This document shows positions 23,533 to 34,086 of a stretch of 64,000 nucleotides of DNA, in pieces. Location: positions 1 to 64,000 of the forward strand of contig JAPDOI010000902.1 in assembly GCA_029168955.1 (NCBI GenBank), read 5' to 3'. The position numbers were made by a program, and so were the translations under genes. Numbering within the stretch: the stretch's first letter is position 1; each line of letters begins with the position of its first letter. The notes beneath the pieces were generated by a model, which saw only the letters and a list, made by a program, of their open reading frames with translations, had not been told where the DNA came from and did not search any database. The stretch is from Aplectana chamaeleonis. Its lineage: Eukaryota > Nematoda > Chromadorea > Rhabditida > Cosmocercidae.

Positions 23533-24119
23533 CTAAAGAAGAGACTCCGCCTCCTTGAGATGACCTGGGAGTATGATATGCAGTATAGCCTGGGATGTTT
23601 GGATGTCTAGAGGTAGCAGAGGGAGAGAGTTTGGTTTCTGAACCATGATAACATCCGGGTGATGAGTACGGGCAAAGAGAGATAATTCAGAAAGCTTGGT
23701 CCGAAGGCCGTTTAGATTGATGTGTACAATAGACAGGGGGCGAGTGGTAGATGAGGAATTTGAGTTACTAGAGGCGGAGCACACAATACAACGAAAGGAA
23801 GAATCGTGGTGCCTCACAGAACTGAGACCCGAACAAGAGAAGTGCACCCACCTTTGGCATCCAAAACATTGGACGCTGGTTCCATACCAATTGACATCTC
23901 TGTCGCATGTGGCACATGGGTACTTCTTTTTCTTCGCAGGTCCTGGATTCCTTTCGACGCCGGCCATTTGTAGAAGAATCCTCAGGAGAGCTGCAGCCAG
24001 CCAGCACCTCTCCCATGACAAAAACCCTCTCCGCGGAGGGATTGACGTCGATTTGCACGGAGGTGATCTTCTTTCCTCCACACTGCCACGGCACGAACGT
24101 ACGACATCTCGGCAGCACC
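23533..24119 (-). CDS. C2 5' coding region: 2A-like motif, PHD finger, endonuclease start
   Basis: The frame is open from the very 5' terminus of the element (CCRDVVRSCRGSVEERRSP) with no AUG before the 2A-like motif except the Met two residues in front of it. After AGVERNPGPAKKKKYP comes a PHD-like finger with CATC, then WYGTSVQCFGC, then WVHFSCSGL and a final CIVC, i.e. a Cys4-His-Cys3 pattern. The endonuclease starts at LSIVHINLNGLRTKLSEL and HHPDVIMVQ, which fits the N-terminus of APE-type endonucleases. PHD fingers in this position are known from CR1-group elements. Single-residue frame damage appears after about 23620. Confidence 0.82.
23938..23961 (-). other. 2A-like motif GVERNPGP in C2
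   Basis: Context LRILLQMAGVERNPGPAKKKK. It is leucine-rich upstream and directly followed by the basic run and the PHD finger. Asp of the canonical motif is Gly. Confidence 0.82.
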
Positions 24120-24509
24120 TCATTTCCTCTAGCGTCAGAATCAAGTGACGAGCAAAAGGTGTGAGCATTAAAATCGCCCGCGAAGACAAGTGAGGATGAG
24201 AGGGAGCAGTCGTTTAGCTGCTTAAGTAGAGGAACAGGATCGTAAGATGCGGGACATGAGGTAGTGGGTGGAATATATATGTTGAAGAGAGAAAGGGGTG
24301 TTAAGAGGAAGATGGATTGGAAGGTACTCGAGAGTACCATCCGTGGGGGTGTTGGGTATGAGGTGGGAGGGGAGAGAAGATAAAACAAAGGTTGAAACTC
24401 CTCCGCCAAGAGCTGATCTTGGAGCATGGAAGGCAGTATAGCCCGGGATATTAGGATGAGGACGGGTAGGGTATGGAGAGAGCTTGGTGTCTTGAACCAT
24501 GATCACAAG

Positions 24510-24663
24510 TATTCCAGTGTGAACTCATGTTTTCGGTTATTACAGCGTGAGCGGTGGCTTTTCGTCGAAACCTCCTTATCACTAGCTATATTTCACCGAG
24601 GCCAACCGCTCCGCTGCTGGTGATAATCGAAATCAACAGGTCACTAGGGATGTACCAGAGCTT
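24510..24663. mobile_element. Small repeat inserted in the C1 endonuclease
   Basis: Between the endonuclease start (SELSLSLRT) and its continuation (MVQDTKLSP) lie about 150 bp not found in copies C2 or E. Its reverse complement is recognisably similar to 32330-32450 (shared CCTCGGT, CTAGTGATAA/CTGGTGATAA and TCATCAGC/TCACCAGC blocks). About 15 bp of the element around the HHPD codons is missing. Confidence 0.65.
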
Positions 24664-25118
24664 ACGTGCGAAGAGAGAGAGAGAGCTCAGAAAGTTTGGC
24701 ACGAAGGCCGTCGAGATTGATATGTACAATGGAAAGGGGGCGATATGAGGAAGAGGAATCAGAGTTGGTAGATGAAGAGCATAGAACACAGCAAAAAGCA
24801 GAGTTATGATGCTTCACAGAACTGAGACCCGAGCAAGAGAAGTGCACCCACCTTTGGCATCCAAAGCATTGGACGCTGGTCCCATTCCAATTGACATTTC
24901 TGTCGCATGTGGCACATAGGTACTTCTTCTTCTGAGCGGGTCCAGGATTCCTCTCCACGCCGGCCCTCAGCAGGAGAATCCGACGGAGAGACGCGGCCGG
25001 CCAGCATCTCTCCCATGACAAAAACCCTCTTCGTGGAAGGAGTGACGTCGGTTTGTATAGAGGTGATCTTCTTTCCTCCACACTGCCACGGCGTGAACGT
25101 ACGACATCTCGGAAGCAC
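24662..25118 (-). CDS. C1 5' coding region: 2A-like motif, PHD finger, endonuclease start
   Basis: Same architecture as in C2. Reading in from the 5' end: CFRDVVRSRRGSVEERRSP, then ILLLRAGVERNPGPAQKKK (2A-like at 24938-24961), then the PHD-like finger (CATC, WNGTSVQCFGC, WVHFSCSGL, CVLC) and LSIVHINLDGLRAKLSEL. No AUG precedes the 2A-like motif in this frame. The frame ends where a small foreign insertion begins (about 24663). Confidence 0.82.
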
Positions 25119-25127
25119 TTTCAGATA

Positions 25128-25533
25128 TCGATGTGATTAAATTAGATTTCTCCGAAACCCCTCACTGATAACGGATTTTTTTCCATTTTCATGAATGAAT
25201 CTTTTCATTTCTATGGGTAAATCCTGAGTGCCCCCTCAACTAGTTTTGCACCGTAAAAAATAAATTTAAAAAAAAACAAAAAACCTTTTTCTTCGCGAAA
25301 CAAATCCATATCCAGCACCATTCTTGCTCAGCGAGGAAGGACGAGATGTCACCCAACTGAAAGCCGGTAAAATATGTATGAAAATTATATATACAAATTC
25401 TCTGCGTGTTGGTAAGTCAGATGGAGCGACAAACGTCAGGATGATGATGATTTAAAAAAGGGAAAAATGAATGATGTTGCACGACCTTCGGAAATTAAAG
25501 AATGACCCCGGAACTCGTCCGCATCGAGACTTT
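25128..25533. other. No gene recognised
   Basis: AT-rich flank of the composite element; nothing recognised beyond a poly-A-like stretch near 25255-25285. Confidence 0.4.
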
Positions 25534-25826
25534 CCAACGCATTTATATCCTATCGGCGGCTGTCATTTGAATTCCCGCGGGCGCCGCGCGCAGTCGCCGC
25601 ACTGTCGTCGCGACGCCGCGGCTGCCAGCCTGGCGCGATGCCAAAGAGCTGAATGAGCGAAGAAAACGCGCTTTGGGTTGGTTTTGACGGCTAATCGACA
25701 TAATTCGGCCGTTTTCCTCCTGGATGACGTTAGTAAACAAGCTACTGTTATTATTGGACATAATTGAGGTTTGATTATCCACTGGGTCGCCAATATTAGG
25801 TCTGATATATTTTCTGAGTGCACAAC

Positions 25827-27656
25827 GTCTACACCAGGGGTGTGCGTAATTACGATTTACGATTTTACGACTTACGGTGTTTTTTGGACTCGTAATTACG
25901 GTTTACGATTTACGACATTTTGGACCGTAAATCGTAATTTTTCGTAAATAAAAATATATGCAATGGAAGTTAATAACAAGATATCTCTAATTGACCCGCT
26001 CTAATCCCACTTTGCGTATACTACTATTTTTGGTAAAAAGAGGACCAACCCAGGCGTGCGACTACAACACAATCCCACTATCATTCTTTGACGCGATTCT
26101 ATCATTTCAAAGCGGGACACACGGTCGGAGTTGGAGGGGCTGGATTACTGATCCGCGTTGCGTGCCGCGCACGTCTCACTATGTAGCTGCCGCCTACGAC
26201 GAAATACAGTCTGATAGCACTCTTCACGAGGAACTTTGTTTTCGAGTTTTTCATGAAGATTAACTGTTGTGATTCCTACTACTGGATTAGCGCCAAAGAA
26301 TCGAGCGAAGCAGTCTGAGCTATCCAAAAATTGCTTCAAATACTGCTCTTGGCCCGCCTTTTGAGTAGATCATGTCTACTCTGAGTTGAACAAAATCAAC
26401 AAGAGGGGCTTCCTTTTTTACCCAAGAAGTTCCAGACTCTCAAAATCATTGCCTCCAGTTAACTTCTCTCCGTCCGCGGCAAGCGGACACTCAGAAAAGG
26501 CGTGAGCGCTTGTTTAAACCCTCATCTTCGCCCTTTTCCTTTATCTCTAACAAATGCGAAATGTTGGGGCGCCTTGGCATTATTCCTCCACTATGGGAGC
26601 TAAACTACACAAAGCGGCAAAATTTAGAAACCATAAACCTATGAATCTGCAAGGTATTTAGAAGATACAGGAAAAAAAATTGGGCTGGGCTACCGATACT
26701 CGGCTCTAGAGAATACAGAGTTGCCACGGGTCGGACTGATACTTCGCGATCTCTATTGAAGGTTGGCGCAAGTTTGATTCTATATTTTTCGACGTACGTG
26801 CACCGAGTTTGAGCCAACCTTCAGTAGGGAACTCGAAGTACATATCAGTGCAATCCTTACCGAATGTATAATCGGTGTTGCGGTTCCGCAAGCAAAAGAG
26901 TTCTAAAATTCGGCTGTAAGAAATCACTCAGATACGGTAATTTTGGCTTGTTTTAACGCTTACAATGGCGTTGGCGTTTCGGGAGAGGAATTAAGAGTAT
27001 AATTGTAACCCTGTTGCCCAGCAGGTACTCGGACAGCTGAATCAGGCAGGCGGATTTTTCAAGACCTTGGAAGAAGTTGTGGAATGAGTGATATGGGAAA
27101 GCAGAGAAATACGGGTTAGGCGGTCCCATTAAAGGTATGGTATCCTTTTACGAGACGCGGTCGCGTCGCTCTGCACAACGACAGCGACCGCCTGTCGTGG
27201 AGCTTCCGCCTTTTAAACCTGTCGCTACCGTGCGCTGAGCAGCGACAGACTTCGGTTCACTTGCATGTCAACTTCTCCGCGACATTTCACTGCAGCTCAC
27301 ACGCGATAGCTGTTCCTACGACAACCGATGCCGTTGCTCCGATGCGGGTCTCGCCGCGATTTGTGCTAGATTTCATGCCTGTCGCTCATGACAGCGACAG
27401 AGTATACCATACCCCTTAGACGTGGTTAGCTGTCAAATACTGAACGCAATCTAATATGTATGTGCTTAGTACATGCAACGGTGGACAGTAGGACGGTAGG
27501 TACATAGTTTCGCTTGTTTCACCATAGTAAAATATTTTTAGTGACAATTGTTATTAATTGCCGTTTACGATTTACGATTTACGATTTACGATGGTTTTGT
27601 CGTAATTACGATTTACGAAATTTGAAATTTTATTTACGCACACCCCTGGTCTACAC
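25827..27656. mobile_element. hAT-type DNA transposon, non-autonomous, 8-bp TSD
   Basis: Element 25835-27648 (1814 bp). It begins CAGGGGTGTGCGTAA and ends TTTACGCACACCCCTG, a terminal inverted repeat of the hAT form (CAGGG). A perfect 8-bp TSD, GTCTACAC, lies at 25827-25834 and 27649-27656. Subterminal regions carry many ATTTACG heptamers (25851-25960 and 27560-27635), the kind of repeats that hAT transposases bind. No transposase frame was found inside. Confidence 0.96.
27134..27413. mobile_element. Small TIR element inside the hAT element
   Basis: Bounded by GGTATGGTAT and ATACCATACC and rich in CGACAGCGAC motifs; about 280 bp. Its right part (GCTGTTCCTACGAC ... ATGACAGCGACAG ... GTATACCAT) is clearly related to 52850-52960. 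Confidence 0.75.
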
Positions 27657-29153
27657 TCCATAACTTTTACCCGTTGGCGGACCTCAACGACACTTGTGAG
27701 CGTTATTCTGGAGTGAATTATCGCTTCGATTCCCATGCGAACTTCTTTCGCTGTATACAGCTAAATGGGGTGGTAGAAAATGGGTTTTCAAGGCGAGACG
27801 ATCACCAAGTTTTAGCACGAAGTTAACACCCCGAGATGTCGACCACTACCATCGACTGCTCTGTTCGTCACACAACCTCACCGATAATTGAGAACTGCAA
27901 AATTACCTTCAGGGCCCTTCTTCAAAATCTTGTTACGCTGGAATACAGCGCTTCCAAAGGCACTTCCTTACCAATCTTAGCCAACGCAAGGATGATATTA
28001 CAAAGGCTGAGCGCTATTCTTCCCGTTTTTTTCAAGAAAAATTTCCTGTCTCGCGTGCGTGCGTGTGCGGAGTAAGAGAAGAGACAACGATCAAGGGAAG
28101 AACAGCGTTCGCATAACGGACGGCAATGGAGCAAAGTGGGACATTTGCGCAGCAATGCGGAGCGTATCATGCGTACGAACCTTGCCTGCGGCACGCCACT
28201 GAACTTGCGTGAGGAATGAGGACGAGGATCAAGCCAAAGCTCAAAGGTTAAGCTGTTAGAAAGGTCTGGCTTCACTTCTTGGGTAGAAGGAGGCATGCTT
28301 GATCTCCTCTGATAAGCTGAGTAACAAACTGGATGAAGAAGCACTGTCGAGCTCATACCTATTCACATTCCTATACAGGGGTAGATAGGAGTACGGTCGG
28401 GTCAATCCTTCCGTCGGCCAATCGACAGAGATCTTACACCCTGAGACATTGCCGATTGGCTGATGGGAGACATGAGTTCCTACTCTTACTCTAATCAACC
28501 ATTGCATCTGCAACAGGATGATTATGTTAGGTAGCATTAGAAAAGTGTTGTCGATAAAAGTATTCGAACTTAGAGGCGATTTTTGGTTCCTGAGATTTTC
28601 CGCAGTGCGATATTAGTGAGACGAATCCTTTGATAAGAACTGGACGCATTTCTCTACCATGCACATCATATTCCTGCAAACTTATACAACGGAATACTGA
28701 AGTGTGCTTGATACAACGGTACGTAGTTCGCTAGAAACAATGCTAAGAAGGAATTTAGTGCATATGAGGTTTACAGCAATTAAATGCTTCAAATTAATTC
28801 TACAGCTATGATTCAGGTTCAAAATAGCTCATAACAACGAGTTAAAGTTTCGATGAGTGGACCTTGTGCTTTTAGAAAACTTAACAGACCTAATATTGCC
28901 GACCCAGTCGATGATCAAAACCCTAATTAAGTCGAATAATAGAGAGACTCCTTTTTGATAAGCATTATCCAGGCGAAACATCCGGACTGTCTCGTTTAGT
29001 CGTCAGGAACCAGATTGCGTTTTTCTTCGTTCATCCAGCTCTTTGGCGTCGCGCCAGGCCGGCACCCGCCGCATCGCGACGGCGGTGCGGCAACCCCGCG
29101 CGGCGGGCGCGGGAATTCAAATGACAGCCGCCGATAGGATATAAATGCGTTGG

Positions 29154-30051
29154 AGACTTTCAGATACAGCACGCTTTCTCAGAACGTCGGAGGGCCGCGT
29201 CCCCGTACCCACCACTCAGCGAGGCGGGCCCCCTCCGCGCCTGGCGCCCAACAGGTCCCCGCCCCAGCCCCATGACTCATAATAAGCGCGAAGCCCGGAC
29301 ATTCAAGCGAAAGGGCGAGGGGCCCGGGCAGAACATTTCCGCGGTGTCATCGCTTAAGTGATTGATTCCTTGTATAACGATCTGCGGGAACCATCCCTCC
29401 CGCACCCTGGGCGGGTGCTCTACTTTTCTCCAAAATTTTCGAAACCCCATGGTGGGTGTCCCATTCAAGTCTATTCGATAGACTGGGGAACTTACCCTAC
29501 TGCCACCGCGCGAAGTGCGCGATGATGTAAGTACTTACTCGAGGCTGCCTGCAATGAACTTATCATAAAATTGTGCTCCGTATGTGGCACGGGTTTGATT
29601 CTAGCGTTCAACGTGTAATACGATTTGCCTGAGCGAACATGTTTTCCTCTGTTTCTAATTTTCCCTGCAGGACCGAGCTAACGAAATTTGGTGGCGCCCC
29701 CGCCTCGCGCCTGATGATTCTCCGCTCGCAAAACATGGCCCCCGCCGCTCGCCCTTGGTCGGAAATTCCCGGGCACACGGCCCTCCGACGTTCTGAGTTG
29801 GAACAATCCGATGTTCCCATACCCTTTCGGATCCTCAGAGAAGTCCAAGGACGATCCGCGGCGCTTTTTTAGGATCGTCCGCGGCCGACGACCGGACGAT
29901 CCTTCACCGAAGCCGCGGATGCGCCGGCAATGCGCCGCGGACCATCTTGCCAGCGCCGCGGATCGTCCTGCAAGCGCCGCGGATCGTCCTGCAGGTGCCG
30001 CGGATCGTCCTGACAGCCGCCGTGGACCGTCCTTTTGAGTAATGTTATCCA
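29154..30051. other. GC-rich segment without recognised gene
   Basis: Very GC-rich stretches at 29154-29290 and 29690-30030 separated by normal sequence. A short inverted match (CTCAGAACGTCGGAGGGCCG) links 29187-29206 and 29777-29796. Short frames on both strands are not recognised. Confidence 0.45.
29951..30032. repeat. 21-bp GC-rich tandem repeat
   Basis: About four units of GCGCCGCGGATCGTCCTGCA plus one base, decaying at the ends. It encodes a 7-residue periodic frame on the plus strand, probably meaningless. A related short piece (GAAGCGCCGCGGACCGTCC) is at about 35698. Confidence 0.8.
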
Positions 30052-30720
30052 GCCCACCCCAATCGACTCATTGGCCGTGGGACAGATTTTGGCACTGGAG
30101 TACGTTTTTCGCGCTAGCATTCCATACTCCTCAGAAAGCCTCAATATCACAATCTTGCAGGATTTCTCCATCGTAAGAGCTAATTTCAAGAGTAGAACAG
30201 CTCGATTAACATGCATAACTGGTTTCGATATAGTTTAGCTGTACAACTGTGACATGTATCGCTGAAGAAGTATTGTGAAAATATTATATTTTATTGCAAT
30301 CTTTTGGACATCGGTGATGTATAATTATGATCATGAACAAATGATTATGTAACAAATGACTAATGTATGATCATGAGCTGCAAATTCGCGGAATCGAGAG
30401 CTCATATTTTATGACTCTTAAGCAACAACTTTGTAATATTAGTTTAGACTGAAGACCTGTAACACTTAGTTATTGCACAATCAGTTCTTCATGGTACCAT
30501 GGGCATAAATTGCAATGTGCTGTAAACTGAACAAGTCTTCGAATGCACATCGAAACCAGTTTTACATGTCAATTGAGCTGTTCTACCTCCGAAAATAAGT
30601 CGTACGATAAAGCAATCCTGTGATACTGATGCTTTCTGAGGAAATTAGAAGGCTAGCGCCAAAAGCGTGCTCCAATGCCGAGATCTGTCTCACGGCCAAT
30701 GAGTCGATTGGGGGGTGGGC
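30052..30720. mobile_element. Foldback/long-TIR element, 669 bp
   Basis: Left arm 30052 to about 30240 pairs with right arm about 30530-30720. Outer blocks: CACCCCAATCGACTCATTGG with its complement in 30690-30715, and CGCGCTAGC/GCTAGCGCC. Inner block: AGAACAGCTCGATTAACATG with AATTGAGCTGTTCT. The central loop is AT-rich with repeated ATGATCATGA. No frame recognised. Confidence 0.85.
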
Positions 30721-33466
30721 GAACTGACTCTGTTTCCATCTAATTGGCCATCCTAGAGGTCAGAGAACCCATACAACAGTCAGCGGCAAAAGCGACAGTT
30801 GCGGCGGCGATCGATTTGATTTTCTGGTTACGGTAAGCGGCACGGTGGGCATCTCTGTCAATTGAGGGCGTCGACGCGCCAGAAATTTAGGTGCATTGGG
30901 TGCATTGACTCTAGCGCGCGTCTACCCCACTCCGATTTTCTGGCCAAAGCTCGAATCGGGCGACGCGCGGGGGCAAAAATAGTGGCGTCGCGTTGGTTGT
31001 GCAAGTTCCACACAATCTCTACACCGTCGCATTGGATTTTGTATTTATTTATCTTCTGAATTTCCTCTCACACTATCGTATGCGATTTCCCGCTGTTTCT
31101 ATCCTATACAGTATTGCTTGATTTAAGGTATTCGGCGTGCTCTTCACAGATGCATTCAGATTCATCACTCTGTCTACAGAACAGTTCTGATTCTATTCGG
31201 AGGTTAAGTTTAGAGTGTTATTTTGAAAGACATGAACAACTGAAAGAAAAAAAAACAAGTGCACTCAATATCTTCAACGATCCTTCGCTGACCCCACCTT
31301 AATCTGCATCGCTGTATTACCTGTGGGTGATCCTGTGACCCTTTGCCATTGGGAACGATGTCTCCACACATAGAGCCAAAGCTACCCCAACAAGAATTTG
31401 TTCATCCACCTTATCCACCGTCATATCCTTTTTTTCGCCTAATTTAACCCAGAACTGGTCTGAACACGCCACAAAATTGTTCGGCGGCATAAATCAGTGC
31501 GGTTTTCATGCTGAATAAGTGATCGTTTTTGTAATCTCAATTTTCAGGACCTTATAGGAAGGAGAAAACTGTGAAGCACGCTAAATTCAAGTAAGATTAC
31601 CAGTTGTGTGATTTAACTCAACTTTACTACTTTCAGTGGGTGATGGGCCTCTAATTGTAAGCTTCAAAGCTATGCATCTCAGGGTAAGATGTGCTCATCT
31701 CCCTACAGCGAAACGGGAAAGCTCAATAACTTTATAGCACGTACGTATTAATTTTATGAACTTTTTTGAGTAACATTACCAATGTTGAATTCTTCTGTTT
31801 TTCAAATACATACACGGATCAAAAAACATTTTTAGGCATGATGTGAGCTCGTACATGCAGGAAGTCAAAAAACGGGTATTTAAGGGCTACTCCTTATGTA
31901 AGTGCTGATGTTGCTTTGTGATGTCTAGTCTATAGTGTTCAGTTTCACGTTGGTTAACTTTCAATTTATTTACAGTATCGAGAGTGATCTTGATTGTACC
32001 ACAAACACGACCAAGCCCTACCCAGCTTCTGATGGATTGTAAATGAGGCAAATACTCACGACGACGACGTTTTCATTTTTATTCTAATCAAATAATTGTT
32101 CAATCACTCAGGTAATGGTGTGGTTGTTTCTGTATTTTTTCCATTTGTCGCCATTCCTTCCTCCGTTTCCATGACACGTGTTTCCTACTTTCTTTTACTG
32201 TGAACCGTAATACTGTTGAATAAATTGCTGCTTGCTAATATTCCCATAGAAACTCATTGTGACATCCATTCCCTGATTAATAATTCTGATGAATTTAACG
32301 ATAGTAAGATCTAAGTAGGTATATAAGTGATTTCTAGTGAGCCCTCGATTTCCATTGTCATCATCAGCGAAGTGGTGGACCTCGGTAAACTATAACTGGT
32401 GATAAATATGCTTTGATGAAGAAGCGATCGTTCGCAGCTGGTGATGAGCGACATCGAGAGCCCTTTAAAGATAACCAAGACCATAGTATGAATAGGTGGT
32501 ATACACACATATTATTACGAATAAGTAGCAAATGTTCCTTCATAATTTTTGTAAACAGCTGACATTTCTTACATCTACGTACATTTGATTGGCTTACTAT
32601 ATACCTGTGAATTCTACTATTTCATGTATTTCGAGCCTTACTTCTGTCCCATTATCATGGGAATAGCAAATGATGGCAACACTAATAATCATCTTGTATA
32701 TTCACCTTTGCGCTTATGTACTCATCTCGTATGTAATAATAATGCCGATGAGCGAATTGTACTGAACATTTGAAAGCGTTTTCAAGTGGACAATAAAAAT
32801 TCCATTATATCATACGCTGTTTTCGCAGCAGCAAATTGGAGCTGAGAATTAAAATGAATGGAAAGCAATATTACAGTTCATGGTGTCTGCACGGGAGCAG
32901 TAGCTATGACACAATTCGATTAGATCACGAAATGCACCAATTTGAAAGGGCTAGGCTGATAGCCTACTTCGGCTTCAGAATCTTCGGGTCACCCGCGATG
33001 GCCACTGGGATGCTCCGCAAATATCGGGTCTCCCGCGCTACCATCGCTTTTCGGATGTCCCGCGAGACCTTAATCGGGACAACGCCTTGGAGCAGATTCG
33101 GATGACACCGCAATTGGTCGTCGCGTCGACGCCCTCAATTGCCAGAGATTTTAATTGCGTAAGGAAAACACTGAGCGAGAATATGGGGACTGCGCTCTAC
33201 TAGAATATCCCACTCGATGGAAACAGAGTTCATGTACTGTGCTTCTTTGCGTCAAATTCCGCTCCGCTATTGCGTATTGAGACGCTCCGCGACCGCACGC
33301 GCTCGTGCCGGACCAGATTCCTGCGCCGCAGCCGATCAGCTGATTGTAAGTGTCTTTTTCGTTTTCTTCAATTTTCCTGGATTCTGCGACTAAACCCGGC
33401 CTTCTGTGTTTCTTCATATATCAAAGTGTTATATCTACATGCAGACCAATCTTTTCCTTCCAGATG
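30721..33466. other. No gene recognised; possible exon-like pieces
   Basis: About 2.7 kb. At 31540-31745 two short spacers have good nematode splice signals (AA/GTAAGATT ... TACTTTCAG and GG/GTAAGATG ... CCTACAG), but the pieces between them do not join into one open frame, so I do not call a gene. 30855-30875 and 33124-33144 share an inverted 20-bp match (AATTGAGGGCGTCGACGCG). 32330-32450 carries the small repeat also inserted in C1. Confidence 0.4.
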
Positions 33467-33896
33467 CATCCGCAAAGTCGCCAGTAAAGCTACAACAAAA
33501 ACATTTGGCTGCTGGGCACCCGCGGGACCATGAGGGGTGTGTCGCCGTTGGATAGATTCGCGTTTTACTGTATTTCGTATTGGAGCACCTTTTCTGCGCT
33601 CACACTCGTTTCGCTAGTCGTGACCTTTGGTTTTTCCTTTGTTTCCGGGCATTTCTCACTGAAAGTTTACGTTTGAATTCCAATACATAACAAAAGTGGT
33701 AGGCTCGACAAAAGGATGCATAGATTTCAAACATTTATGCTGAACAAGAAAGTGATATAAAAATGGGAAGAATTATATTTTTTTGTAATTGTTTATTACA
33801 GGGTAACCCTGCGTATTGACATCGGAACAAGATAAACGAACGCGTAGTAATAAAATGTAACAACGATATACGAGACCGGGAACACTTAGTATGTAG

Positions 33897-33990
33897 AGTA
33901 TCTATCGGAAGAAGTTCCATGACTAACACTAGATCACTATGGAGTATCTATCGAAGAAAATAACATTATGACTAACACAAGATCACAAGC
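33897..33990. repeat. 46-bp tandem duplication
   Basis: AGTATCTATCGGAAGAAGTT... at 33897 recurs with changes at 33943 (AGTATCTATCGAAGAAAATA...). It lies just beyond the 3' end of the adjacent minus-strand retrotransposon fragment and may be part of its tail. Confidence 0.75.
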
Positions 33991-34086
33991 TCACTCATCC
34001 TCCGTCCTCAAGTACTGCTCCACTATACGCTTGAAGGAGCTCCAGGTCTGTTGGCAGATTGCCCTTTTAAGCAGTTTTTCCAAATC

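Larger units (their letters stand above)
20817..24128 (-). mobile_element. 2A-PHD family non-LTR retrotransposon, copy C2, full-length ends
   Basis: A 9-bp TSD (TCATTTCCT on the plus strand) lies at 20817-20825 and 24120-24128. The element is 20826-24119, about 3.3 kb, inserted head-to-tail in the endonuclease of C1. The C1 frame reads DARGN before it and resumes DVEEWAEECD after it. Order: 5' terminus, 2A-like motif, PHD finger, endonuclease N-terminal part, (AT)n tract, endonuclease C-terminal part, linker, reverse transcriptase, C-terminal finger, GAA tail. It is the best preserved copy here, but the endonuclease middle is missing and there is at least one frameshift in the linker and one near the C-terminus. 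Confidence 0.93.
17264..25127 (-). mobile_element. Composite 2A-PHD family element C1/E with nested copy C2
   Basis: A 9-bp TSD, TTTCAGATA, lies at 17264-17272 and 25119-25127. It flanks a 3' end with GAA tail (about 17274) and a family 5' terminus (25118), so these are the two ends of one insertion. Read on the minus strand: 5' region, 2A-like motif and PHD finger (25118-24662), a small foreign insertion (about 24510-24663), endonuclease to 24120, copy C2 (24119-20826), then endonuclease and linker again to about 20205. There the sequence jumps back to the endonuclease N-terminus and continues as E through endonuclease, reverse transcriptase and C-terminus to 17274. The endonuclease region is therefore present twice in the host element. 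Confidence 0.88.
25534..29153. repeat. Large foldback with hAT insertion in its left arm
   Basis: The left arm (25534-25826, continuing at 27657 to about 27690) matches the reverse complement of the right arm (about 28850-29153). Shared blocks include CCAACGCATTTATATCC, GGCGGCTGTCATTTGAATTC, GCCAAAGAGCTG and CAATATTAGGTCTG. The left arm is split by the hAT element, while the right arm keeps the uninterrupted version of the target site. The loop (27690-28850) has no recognised gene. Confidence 0.88.

Noticed and set aside
31540..31745. Small exons with good splice signals
   Set aside because: Frames do not join; every frame combination meets a stop.
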